64,000 nucleotides of DNA, taken from NCBI GenBank assembly GCA_002753135.1, contig PDZV01000021.1, positions 1 through 64,000 of the forward strand. Direction: 5' to 3'. Below are positions 28,031 to 36,209 of this stretch, piece by piece (positions within the stretch are counted from its first letter, which is position 1; every line of letters starts with the position of its first letter). The position numbers were made by a program, and so were the translations under genes. Below the pieces are notes generated by a model, which ran no database searches, was not told where the DNA came from, and worked only from the letters and a program-made list of their open reading frames with translations. The stretch comes from Magnetococcales bacterium WMHbinv6 (lineage in GTDB: Bacteria > Pseudomonadota > Magnetococcia > Magnetococcales > Magnetaquicoccaceae).

Positions 28031-29549
28031 AAAAGGTCTGCTCCTGGTCTCTCTTTTGCCGGCCATGGCAGCGGCCTGGATCGGCTTGGCACTGTTGTTG
28101 GGCTGGAGCCGTGGCGAGAGCGCGGAACGGCGGACGGCTTTTCTGGCCTCGTTGGCCAGCGGCCTGTCGTTGTTGCTGCTGCTGGGGATCGACCTGCAGG
28201 TGGCACTGCATGGTGGCACCCCCTATCCGCTGCCGGGGATTCCCTGGATGGAGAGCGTGGGGTATCGGGTGATGATCCAGTTTACGGTGGATCGGCTCAG
28301 TCTGTCGATGGCCACACTGGCCGCTTTGTTGGGCTGGTTGACCATCCGTTTTTCGGTCAACTATCTGCACCGTGAGGTTGGTTTTCATCGCTTTTTTGCT
28401 TTGTTGTCATTGTTTGTGGCCGCCTTGTTGCATTTTTTGCTGGCAGGCAATGCCGTCATGGCCTTTATCGGTTGGGAGATGATGGGGGTGACCTCCTATC
28501 TGTTGATCGGTTATGCCTTGGAACGCAGCCAGGCCAGCCAGAGTGCCACGCGGGTGATGGTAACCAATCGGGTCGGTGATGCCGGATTTACCGTCGCCAT
28601 TTTACTGGCCTTTGCCTGGTTGGGTGGCTCGGAGTGGCCTGTGCTGGCGCAGGCCTGGAGCCTGTTGAACTCCTGGCAGTTGGGCATTTTGTCGGCTGGT
28701 TTTTTGTTGGCCGCCCTGGTCAAATCGGCGCAGTTGCCCTTTGCCGCCTGGATTGGCCGGGCCTTGGAGGGTCCGACCCCATCGAGTGCCATTTTTTATG
28801 GATCGTTGATGGTTCATGCCGGCGTCTATTTGCTGCTGCGTCTGCAGGAGATGCTGCGCCATTCCCCCTTTTTGCTGACCCTGCTGGTCATTCTGGGTGG
28901 GCTGACGGCACTCTATGGTGTTTTGCTCGGCTTGGTGCAGACCGATGTCAAGAACGGCTTGATCGCTGCCACGCAAACCCAGGTGGGGTTGATGTTTTTG
29001 GCCTGTGGTCTGGGATGGTTTGATTGGGTGGCCTGGCATATGGCCGCGCATGCCGCCTGGCGGGCCTATCAATGGTTGAGCGCCCCCTCCTATATGCATA
29101 ACATGGTTGGGCCCACGTCGCCGACCTGGCAGGGGTTGCACCGTTTTCCCTCCCTTTATGCAGCGGCCTTGGCCCGCTTCTGGTTGGATCCGTTGACCGA
29201 CCAATTGCTGGTTCGTCCGACCCACTCCCTGGCCAAAGACCTGCAAAGTCTGGATGATCGCTTCATCAACCCTCTGTTGGGAAACGCTCCCTTGGAACGT
29301 CAGATATTGAGCCATGGCGGTCGCGTGGAGCAGTCATCGGTCAGTGGCATCGGTTTGCCTGGTCGGATTCTGCAACAAGTGGCCGAGTGGGCGCAGTGGG
29401 TGGAGGATCGTATTCTGAGTGTTGGCGGAGAAGGGATGGTCCAGACGGTGGGCAATCTGGGCCGCCATTTGGCGCGTATCGATCAACTGTTTAGTGAGCC
29501 GCGCTATTTGGTGTTGATGATCATATTGACCTTTGTTGCGATATTGTAG
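28023..29549 (+). CDS. dabB: NuoL-like membrane subunit, DabB (DAB cluster, subunit 2)
   Basis: 508 residues from ATG 28023 (MIEKGLLLVSLLPAM), overlapping the dabA end by 8 bp. Antiporter-type segments with Glu in AFIGWEMMGVTSYLLIGY and Lys in ALVKSAQLPFAAWIGRALEG, then VHAGVYLLLR. After about residue 340 the protein lacks the last bundle of NuoL helices and has a hydrophilic stretch with one C-terminal membrane segment, the pattern of DabB. In the described two-gene system DabB is thought to couple ion flow to DabA. Confidence 0.9.
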   Translation: MIEKGLLLVSLLPAMAAAWIGLALLLGWSRGESAERRTAFLASLASGLSLLLLLGIDLQVALHGGTPYPLPGIPWMESVGYRVMIQFTVDRLSLSMATLAALLGWLTIRFSVNYLHREVGFHRFFALLSLFVAALLHFLLAGNAVMAFIGWEMMGVTSYLLIGYALERSQASQSATRVMVTNRVGDAGFTVAILLAFAWLGGSEWPVLAQAWSLLNSWQLGILSAGFLLAALVKSAQLPFAAWIGRALEGPTPSSAIFYGSLMVHAGVYLLLRLQEMLRHSPFLLTLLVILGGLTALYGVLLGLVQTDVKNGLIAATQTQVGLMFLACGLGWFDWVAWHMAAHAAWRAYQWLSAPSYMHNMVGPTSPTWQGLHRFPSLYAAALARFWLDPLTDQLLVRPTHSLAKDLQSLDDRFINPLLGNAPLERQILSHGGRVEQSSVSGIGLPGRILQQVAEWAQWVEDRILSVGGEGMVQTVGNLGRHLARIDQLFSEPRYLVLMIILTFVAIL

Positions 29550-29555
29550 CCACCG

Positions 29556-31094
29556 ATGATGACGGAAATTGCCTGGAGTGAACAGAGCCGTTGGCCGATT
29601 TTGGCGGTATTGCAGTGTTTTCCCTTGTTGGCGGCACTGTTGCTTTCCCGTGTGCGCAACGATTGGCAGGCCTTCTGCTTGGGCATCGTGCTGGCGGTGA
29701 TCGAGCTGTTTGGAGCGATACAACTGTATCAGCAGTATGATCCGCAACAGGCGGCCTGGCAGTTGGCCGAACGGCTGACCATTTTGGGACCTTTTGCCTA
29801 CCATGCGGCAGCAGATGGCATGAGCGTGTTGTTTATTCTGCTGACCACCTTTTTGACCTGCATGGCCATTCCTTACGGCTGGGTCAGACCGTTTCGCCCG
29901 CAACCCCATTTTTTGACCATTCTGTTTTGTGCTGAGGCGGTTTTGATCAGTCAATTCGCCACGGTCGATTTGTTCTGGTTTCTGATCTGTTCGGTGCTGC
30001 AGATCGCTTTGGTTGGTCATTTGATGCAGCGCTGGTCTGCGTCGGCGGATGAGAGGCTTTCCCTGAACCGTTTTTTTCAATTCATGGGTATTGGCCTGTC
30101 CATGCTGCTGGCGGGCACGCTGATTTTGGGATGGTCCCATTTTGATCAGACCGGTCGCTGGAGTTTTGATTTGCTGGATCTGTTGGCCAATCCGTTGCAT
30201 TCTTTTTTAAACGTTAGTGTCTTTTTCTTGTTGTTTTATGGTTTGGGCATTCGCGTTCCGTTGTTTCCGTTGCACGGTTGGTTGCCGTTGGTTGCCGAGC
30301 GGGGCACCGTGGTGTTGGCACTGGTTATTCTGTTGGGGGTCAAAACCGGTTTTTACGGCATGCTGCGTTTCATGATGCCGTTGCTGCCGGCATCGGTCTA
30401 TCGTTGGCAATGGGAGGTGGTCATGATTGCCACCATCGGCATTTTTTATGCGGCCTGGCTGGCAACCATGCAACAAAATTTGCGGCGCATGATGGCCTAT
30501 GCCGTGATCAGTCATACGGATATCATCGTCATCGGCCTGTTTACCACCCATGCCCACGCCCTGCAGGGATCGTTGCTGCTGATCGGTAACGTCGGTTTGG
30601 CGGCGGCCACCCTCTTTTTTATGATCGGTCTGATCAATCGGCGCACCAAGACGGTCATGTTGGCGCAGCTTGGCGGGTTGTTTGGCCGTATTCCACTGAT
30701 TGGCATTGCTTTTTTTGTTGCTGGTCTGTCGGTGATCGGCATGCCGGGAACGCCGGGGTTTGATGCGACGCACCTGTTGATGGAGGCTGCCATGCACCAA
30801 TTCGGTGCGTTGATTACCATTGCCGCCGCCTTGGGCAATGTGGCCTCGGCAGCCTTTTTGTTGTGGTCTTTTCAACGCGTCTTTCTGGCATCTCCCGGCC
30901 AACGTCCTGTGCCCGTCGAGACAGACAGTCAAACCAAATGGATGGAGTCAGTGTTGGCCGTCATTCTGATTGTGGTCCAGTTGACAGCCGGTTTTTATGC
31001 CGAGCCCTGGTTAAAGCTGGTGGACAAAACGGCCCACAGCATGGCCTCGCCCTATGTCTACCAGGCAAATGAGGCGACCGAGAGGCGGAATTGA
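29556..31094 (+). CDS. Divergent NuoM/N-like membrane subunit (DAB cluster, subunit 3)
   Basis: 512 residues, many membrane segments, antiporter family. It differs from its neighbours in the channel: the TM5 Glu is missing (FWFLICSVLQIALVG in place of FWE), the TM7 Lys is Arg (GIRVPLFPLHGWLPLV), the TM8 Lys remains (GVKTGFYGMLRF) and the TM12 acid is Asp (TPGFDATHLL). This suggests a structural or altered-coupling role. ATG 29556 or 29559; it overlaps the next start (TGATG). Confidence 0.85.
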   Translation: MMTEIAWSEQSRWPILAVLQCFPLLAALLLSRVRNDWQAFCLGIVLAVIELFGAIQLYQQYDPQQAAWQLAERLTILGPFAYHAAADGMSVLFILLTTFLTCMAIPYGWVRPFRPQPHFLTILFCAEAVLISQFATVDLFWFLICSVLQIALVGHLMQRWSASADERLSLNRFFQFMGIGLSMLLAGTLILGWSHFDQTGRWSFDLLDLLANPLHSFLNVSVFFLLFYGLGIRVPLFPLHGWLPLVAERGTVVLALVILLGVKTGFYGMLRFMMPLLPASVYRWQWEVVMIATIGIFYAAWLATMQQNLRRMMAYAVISHTDIIVIGLFTTHAHALQGSLLLIGNVGLAAATLFFMIGLINRRTKTVMLAQLGGLFGRIPLIGIAFFVAGLSVIGMPGTPGFDATHLLMEAAMHQFGALITIAAALGNVASAAFLLWSFQRVFLASPGQRPVPVETDSQTKWMESVLAVILIVVQLTAGFYAEPWLKLVDKTAHSMASPYVYQANEATERRN

Positions 31095-32611
31095 TGGATG
31101 CGATTGCCATAACCATGGCCCCCTTTCCTTTGTTGAGCCTGTTGATCGGCCTGCCCTTTGTGGTGGCGCTCCTGCTGTGGTTGTTGCCGGTGCAGCAGGC
31201 GCGTGCGGCGGCGGTTCTGACGGCTCTGCTGCAAAACGGCCTCTCTCTTCTCCTGGTCTGGGGTTTTGATGCGGAACAAAACGGTTTTCAATGGGTGGAG
31301 CGGGCCGAGTGGCTGCCATCGGTCAACGTACACTATTTTGTGGGTGTGGATGGCCTTGCCCTGTTGTTTGTGCCACTGACGGCGCTGTTGTTTCTGGGAT
31401 TGCTGCTCTCTTCCCGTCCCTCCCGGATGCCCAGACTCTATTATGCCTTGATGCTTGCCCTGTCCGGCATCAGCATTGCTATTTTTTCGGCGTTGGATCT
31501 GGTGCTGTTTTTTCTCTTTTGGGAATTGACCCTGATTCCGATCTATTTTTTGGTCAGTTATTGGGGAGTCGGACCGCAACGACGTTTTGCCGCAACCCAG
31601 TACACGCTGTGGATGCTGGCAGGTGGCGCGATGATTTTGTTTGCGTTTGTGTTGCTGGCGGTGGGCCAGCAGGCGCAGGCAGCGGGGACAATCCTGGAAA
31701 TTGCCAAAAAGCTGCCGATTTTTTCCTTGCCCACCTTGTTGAGCAACCCTCTGGCTGTGGATCGGCAAGTGCCGGTTTTTCTGTTGTTGGTGCTGGGCTT
31801 TGCCATCAAAACCCCGGTGGTGCCGCTGCACGTCTGGTTGCCGGTGATGGCGATGGAGGGGCCGGTGGCGTTGCTGGCCATGATGACCGGTTTAAAATTG
31901 GGAGCCTATGGACTGCTCCGTTTTGCCATGCCGTTGGCTCCCCAGGCGGCGCTGCAATGGTCCTGGCTGCTGGCCGGGTTTGCGGTTGTCGGCATCTACT
32001 ATGGGGCGTTGATGGCTTTCAATCAGAGCAATTTGCGCCGTATGCTGGCCTATTCCAGTATCAGCCATGTCGGTTTGGTGTTGCTGGGCATTTCGACCAT
32101 GACGGTGCAGGGTATGCAGGGGGCGCTGCTGCAACTGTTCAACTTTACCCTCATTGCCAGCGGGCTTTTTCTTTTGTCCGGCTATATCCATCGCCGCACC
32201 GACTCGTGTGAGTGGTTGCATTTGGGTGGTTTGGTCCGTTCCATGCCGTTTGCCACCGCGCTGTTTCTCTTTTTTGGCCTGGCGGCCATGGGGTTGCCGT
32301 TGACCTCCGGTTTTCCGGCTGAACAATTGATTTTATTGGGAACCATCTCCCTGCACAAGGGGGCGGCATTGGCGGCGGTGGGGGGGCAAATTTTGGGTGC
32401 TGCCTATTTTCTGCTCTTTTATCGGCGGGCCTTTTTGGGGCCGGTTGTCCACCGTGTTGTGGCCGAGGCAACCGATCTGCAGGGGGCGGAGCGTTGGAGT
32501 TTGTTGTTGCTGGCCTTGCCTGTGCTGGTTTTTGGTCTGTTTCCGGGGTGGCTGGTCCACTTCAGCCAATTTCCGGCGCTTGATTGGGTGGCCCGTTTTA
32601 CCATTCCCTGA
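31094..32611 (+). CDS. NuoM-like proton-channel membrane subunit (DAB cluster, subunit 4)
   Basis: 505 residues from ATG 31094. Complete set of channel residues: Glu in LFWELTLIPIYFLVSYW, Lys in GFAIKTPVVPLHVWLP, Lys in GLKLGAYGLLRF and Glu in FPAEQLILLG. It is closest in layout to NuoM and to subunit 1 of the cluster, from which it may have arisen by duplication. Last gene of the operon; its stop lies 5 bp from the stop of a convergent gene. Confidence 0.88.
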   Translation: MDAIAITMAPFPLLSLLIGLPFVVALLLWLLPVQQARAAAVLTALLQNGLSLLLVWGFDAEQNGFQWVERAEWLPSVNVHYFVGVDGLALLFVPLTALLFLGLLLSSRPSRMPRLYYALMLALSGISIAIFSALDLVLFFLFWELTLIPIYFLVSYWGVGPQRRFAATQYTLWMLAGGAMILFAFVLLAVGQQAQAAGTILEIAKKLPIFSLPTLLSNPLAVDRQVPVFLLLVLGFAIKTPVVPLHVWLPVMAMEGPVALLAMMTGLKLGAYGLLRFAMPLAPQAALQWSWLLAGFAVVGIYYGALMAFNQSNLRRMLAYSSISHVGLVLLGISTMTVQGMQGALLQLFNFTLIASGLFLLSGYIHRRTDSCEWLHLGGLVRSMPFATALFLFFGLAAMGLPLTSGFPAEQLILLGTISLHKGAALAAVGGQILGAAYFLLFYRRAFLGPVVHRVVAEATDLQGAERWSLLLLALPVLVFGLFPGWLVHFSQFPALDWVARFTIP

Positions 32612-32616
32612 GACCA

Positions 32617-33234
32617 TCACGGAGAACCGGTGCGCAGAGCGCCTTCTGCCACGGCAAACCAGTCAACCTGCATCTCTTCAATGCGGCTGTCGGATCGACT
32701 TTCAAACAGCAGGGTAAAGCCATGGCGGTCGATCTCTTCGGCGCGGGCTTGCAGACGCAATTTTTCGCCTGGCAGTTCCAGCAGGGTAATGCCGAGCATG
32801 ATTTTTGGTGGTTGGGCAAACGGTTGGGTAAAGGTGATCCGCTGGCGAAATTGTCGTTGACGGGCAAAAATATCGGTCAATTTCCAGTTGTTATCCCCCT
32901 TTTTGGCGATAAGCGAGCCGTTTTCTGTCTGTAGGCTTGCAGGCGGCGAGGCGGCAAGGGTTGCCAGTTTGCTTTCCGTGGCCTGCAGACGTTCGGCAAG
33001 CGCATTGCCCTGGGTGATCGTTTGTTGCAGCTGTTCTTCCACGATGGTGAGTCGTTGCAGGACGGCTGGGAGCCGCTCATCGTGCAGCCAGGTGCGCCAG
33101 CCAGCGCCAGCGTTGCCGGAGGCAGGGGCGTTGGCCGCCGTGGTCGGGGCAAGGGAGGGGGGTACCCCCAATGTCATAAGCAACAGGAGGGCAAGCACAA
33201 GGATGGTCAGAAAAAGTAACGCCGCTTTGATCAT
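32617..33234 (-). CDS. Membrane-anchored protein with H-type lectin domain
   Basis: 205 residues from ATG 33234, which overlaps the upstream gene's stop (ATGA). One N-terminal membrane segment (IKAALLFLTILVLALLLLM), a helical, probably coiled-coil stretch (about 60-105) and a C-terminal beta-rich domain with ITFTQPFAQPPKIMLGIT and MQVDWFAVAEG. This fits the H-type lectin family (F..PF..PP.V.., then ..V.W.A), which trimerises and binds N-acetylgalactosamine in snail agglutinin. The ligand here is unknown. Confidence 0.65.
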   Translation of the reverse strand: MIKAALLFLTILVLALLLLMTLGVPPSLAPTTAANAPASGNAGAGWRTWLHDERLPAVLQRLTIVEEQLQQTITQGNALAERLQATESKLATLAASPPASLQTENGSLIAKKGDNNWKLTDIFARQRQFRQRITFTQPFAQPPKIMLGITLLELPGEKLRLQARAEEIDRHGFTLLFESRSDSRIEEMQVDWFAVAEGALRTGSP

Positions 33235-34073
33235 GCGCGATAATCTCGCCAAAATTGCTGAATACGTTCCAGCCACGGCAAGCGGGCTGTCGGTTGTACG
33301 GCTGTCATGCGTTGCAGAAAGTCATCAAAGAGAAGAGGGGGTTGATGATCCTTCCACTCTTCCGCCTTGTGCCGTAACCGCGCGCTGTTCTGTTCCGTAA
33401 TCGGCTGGCGACAGCAAAAAATAATTTCGTTACGGGAAGGGGCTGCCACCGGCAAGCGGGTGATCACTGCAGAGAAGCGGTGACTGATTTGCTCACTCAC
33501 CCGACGATGGTGACTGGTTTCAGCGCGATTGAGGTTGAAGGCCACGACCCCATTTTCTGTGAGTAGCCTTTGCAATGCAACAAGAAAAGAGTCCGCGTAG
33601 ATGGAAGGAGACATGCCGTCATGATCAAAGGCATCGATCAGGATCAGATCAAACTGTCGCTTTTGGGTGGCGAGTGTCAGAATCATCTCGGCACCGTCGG
33701 CGCAGTGCATGGTCAGGCGGGGATCGGACGGAAGAAAAAAAAGGTGTTGGGCAATGGCGGGTATGAGCGGATTGGCGTCGATGGCATCGATACGACAGGA
33801 GGGAAAAGCGTGCAGCAAAAATTTGGCCAACGAACCGCCACCCAGACCGATCATCAAAACCTGCTGTGGCTGCGGATTATACAACAGAGCCGCCAACATG
33901 TGGCGCGTATAGGGCAAAATCAGCCACAGGGGATGCTGCAGATCCATGCGACTTTGCGTCAGATGATTATCAAAGTAGAGAGAACGATAGCCCGCTTCAT
34001 CGATAACCAGCAACTGACGATCCTGCCAGGTTTTGCGAAGAACGATATTGTAACCATCTGATTTATCAGTCAT
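33231..34073 (-). CDS. Spermidine-synthase-like methyltransferase-fold protein
   Basis: 280 residues from ATG 34073. The nucleotide-binding motif VLMIGLGGGSLAKFLLHAFP, the acidic loop IDAIDANPLI and FDLILIDAFDHDGMSP place it in the spermine/spermidine synthase (SpeE) superfamily, but it lacks the polyamine-specific gate around Y-Q/GGG-D seen in true SpeE and is better called SpeE-like. Coupled to the lectin-domain gene. Substrate unknown. Confidence 0.75.
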   Translation of the reverse strand: MTDKSDGYNIVLRKTWQDRQLLVIDEAGYRSLYFDNHLTQSRMDLQHPLWLILPYTRHMLAALLYNPQPQQVLMIGLGGGSLAKFLLHAFPSCRIDAIDANPLIPAIAQHLFFLPSDPRLTMHCADGAEMILTLATQKRQFDLILIDAFDHDGMSPSIYADSFLVALQRLLTENGVVAFNLNRAETSHHRRVSEQISHRFSAVITRLPVAAPSRNEIIFCCRQPITEQNSARLRHKAEEWKDHQPPLLFDDFLQRMTAVQPTARLPWLERIQQFWRDYRA

Positions 34074-34211
34074 TGCTTCTCGTTTGTGCAGGGTTGGTGG
34101 CTGGAATTTGCACTGCGGCAAGGTATTTATCGACTTTTTTGACAAATGGGATTATGATGCTCGGTTTGTGGGTGAAGAGTTCACATTCAGCTCTCAACTG
34201 CGGAGTAAATT

Positions 34212-34697
34212 ATGGCAAGTAAAGAGCATAAAGAGAATAAAGAAAATCAGAAAGAGGGAAAACAAGCCATGAAGCAAAAAGAGAAAAAAGCCAAGGCTGC
34301 AGAAAAGGGTGCCAAAAAGAGCGTCAAGGCGGCAGAAGATAGCCAGGCACAGCGCGTTGATGCTCTGGAAGGCCAGATCAAACTGCTGCGCAAACGTATC
34401 GACATGCAGTTGCAGCAACTGTCCGACCGCAATGCGGCGCTTTTACGTCGTACCAACGAGTATATGCGCATTTCATCCGATCGTTACACTTCACTGATTC
34501 AACGCACGGAAAATCAGATGAAACAGCTTTCGGACCGTAATGCCTCTTTGCTGAAGAAAACGGACAACCAGTTGCGCCAACTCTCTGATCGCAACGCCAC
34601 CCTGTTGCGCAAAACCAGTGAGCAGTTGGAACAGTTGTCGGACCGCAATGCGGCCTTGTTACGGAAGGTCAATAAATCGACGGAAAGCAAGCCCTGA
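34212..34697 (+). CDS. Coiled-coil protein with five 18-residue repeats
   Basis: 161 residues; GGAG precedes the ATG. Residues 1-45 are extremely Lys/Glu-rich (about half charged). Residues 66-155 consist of five tandem 18-residue units with the core SDRNAxLLRKT; the SDR starts fall exactly at 71, 89, 107, 125 and 143 (the second unit is divergent, SDRYTSL). Eighteen residues equal five helical turns, giving a nearly straight helix. No enzyme motif, signal peptide or membrane segment. I do not recognise a family; a structural, filament-like or phasin/nucleoid-like role is possible. Confidence 0.8.
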   Translation: MASKEHKENKENQKEGKQAMKQKEKKAKAAEKGAKKSVKAAEDSQAQRVDALEGQIKLLRKRIDMQLQQLSDRNAALLRRTNEYMRISSDRYTSLIQRTENQMKQLSDRNASLLKKTDNQLRQLSDRNATLLRKTSEQLEQLSDRNAALLRKVNKSTESKP

Positions 34698-35060
34698 AGT
34701 CGGTTTGTCTTGACCTGACACCGGCTAGACGGTCTTTCTGGCCTGCAGCAGGAGGCATGGGATGGCCTTGATTATCCGATAAAACAGTGACCCGGGCTTG
34801 GCCTGGGAGGCGATGTTGAGTACAAACGGATAATCAAGGCTGCATTGGGTGCCTGTTTGTCGGTTGTGTTGCCGATTGGTGGCGTGTTGTGGTGGTATTT
34901 TTTAACAAATAACAATCGTGCAAAACCAGTTTTTTTACAAAACATTTGCGCTGTTTGTTGTGGAGTAAGGTGTGTTATCTGTGTTTTCTGGTCAGGTTCA
35001 GGCTGCTGGCAGCGCAGGTGATGAGTGGATTTTTGGCATAAAGAGAAGGTTGTTCAAGGA
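34698..35060. other. Intergenic region with long inverted repeat
   Basis: 363 bp with no recognised gene, apart from the inverted repeat at 34765-34840. The second half (34860-34980) is AT-richer and may carry the promoter of the CBS-domain gene, but I could not define -35/-10 boxes with confidence. Confidence 0.6.
34765..34840. repeat. 14-bp perfect inverted repeat with inner hairpin
   Basis: GCCTTGATTATCCG (34765-34778) is exactly repeated in inverse as CGGATAATCAAGGC (34827-34840), with a 48 bp spacer that holds a smaller CCCGGGC/GCCTGGG hairpin. The arms are AT-richer than the surrounding DNA. It could be an operator, an RNA structure or the remains of a miniature transposable element. 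Confidence 0.75.
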
Positions 35061-35567
35061 ATGCGCTGCAGAATTACTCAGTTGATCGAACGCAATGTGG
35101 TAACCATCGACCAGCATCGTACCGTTTCCGAGAGTGTCGGCATTATGGCAGATCGCGGGGTGGGGTCGATTGTGGTCACCGGAAAGGGGAGGGTGGTCGG
35201 TTATTTTACCGAGCGGGATTTGTTGATACGGGTGGTTGGCAGAAAGCGCAATCCGGAGACCACCTTGATCCAGGATGTGATGACCACCGATTTGGTCAAA
35301 GTGGCGCACGACGCCTCTTGTCGATACTGCCTGGAACTGATGCAACAGCATGCCATTCGCCATTTATTGGTTTACCGGGATAATTTGTTTATTGGTGTCA
35401 TCTCCTTGCGCACCCTGGCAGAGGCGATGAACCATGGTTCGAGTGGCAAGGATTGGATGGTCAATGTGGTGGGAGGTGTGGTGTTTCTTGTCGTGATGGC
35501 AGTGATTGGTTTGTTGATTTATTTGATTCCCGATATGGTGGCGATAGCCAAGCGGTTATCGCCGTAG
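35061..35567 (+). CDS. CBS-pair protein with C-terminal membrane anchor
   Basis: 168 residues from ATG 35061, with GAGAAGG upstream; an in-frame GTG at 35025 is an alternative. Two CBS domains (about 5-60 and 70-125; TVSESVGIMADRGVGSIVVT and CLELMQQHAIRHLLVYRDN) followed by one strong membrane segment (VVFLVVMAVIGLLIYLIP). CBS pairs sense adenine nucleotides or SAM; a membrane-tethered free-standing pair probably regulates a membrane partner. Confidence 0.88.
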   Translation: MRCRITQLIERNVVTIDQHRTVSESVGIMADRGVGSIVVTGKGRVVGYFTERDLLIRVVGRKRNPETTLIQDVMTTDLVKVAHDASCRYCLELMQQHAIRHLLVYRDNLFIGVISLRTLAEAMNHGSSGKDWMVNVVGGVVFLVVMAVIGLLIYLIPDMVAIAKRLSP

Positions 35568-35593
35568 CCATACCGGCGTGCAGCACTCCGTAT

Positions 35594-36064
35594 TCAACAT
35601 TGCACCCAGGGAAGTCCGCGAAAGCGCCAACCGTTGACGCTGCTGCGGTGGTGCTGTTCATCCCGATCTCCTTCAAACCCTTCCAGGACGTGATAGACGT
35701 CGTGAAATCCGGCTTCGATCAGCGTATTGCCGGCATCGATGGAGCGATGCCCGGAGCGACAGATCAGAATGACGGGTTGATCCTTTTTGGCAACGTGAAA
35801 AATTTCTTTAATAAAATTAGGGTTTAATTCAAAATCCGGCGCATCTTGCCAGGGGATGTTGATCGCTCCTTTGGGATTGCCGACAAAGAAAAATTCCATT
35901 TCGGAACGAATATCGATAAAGGCCACCGTTTGTTCCTGGATCATGGCGAAGGCCTCATCCGGCAGGAGCTGTTTCAGTTTCGGGTGCATCGGGCTGTGTG
36001 GTGCCGAGGGAAGCACGGTGGGGGGGTGTTGATTCAGGGTTGCATCGGACGAGTTCTGTGTCAT
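35594..36064 (-). CDS. Rhodanese-like sulfurtransferase
   Basis: 156 residues from ATG 36064 with AGGAG upstream. Single rhodanese domain: FIDIRSEMEFFFVGNPKGAINIPW, then the active-site loop VILICRSGHRSIDAG with the catalytic Cys in CRSGHRS. No signal peptide, so probably cytoplasmic. Such proteins carry persulfide sulfur; the exact acceptor is not shown by context. Confidence 0.9.
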   Translation of the reverse strand: MTQNSSDATLNQHPPTVLPSAPHSPMHPKLKQLLPDEAFAMIQEQTVAFIDIRSEMEFFFVGNPKGAINIPWQDAPDFELNPNFIKEIFHVAKKDQPVILICRSGHRSIDAGNTLIEAGFHDVYHVLEGFEGDRDEQHHRSSVNGWRFRGLPWVQC

Positions 36065-36209
36065 TTTTACTCCTGGGATGTTATGCTGTGTCAGAATGGG
36101 GGTAGAGGGGAAAAGCGAACCATGTTGCACTGCACACTACTCTACTCTAACGGATGGGGTTTCGTTAAGAGTTTTTGATCATCGCAACGGGCAGGATGTG
36201 TAATTAACG

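Noticed and set aside
31291-32211. 306-codon overlapping frame inside the last NuoM-like gene
   Set aside because: Gly/Ala/Cys-rich frame-shifted shadow of a GC-rich membrane-protein gene; no independent evidence.
23268-32611. Complex I (nuo) operon
   Set aside because: No NuoA-K, NuoN in usual order, nor peripheral-arm genes; DUF2309 in the middle identifies a carbon-transport cluster.
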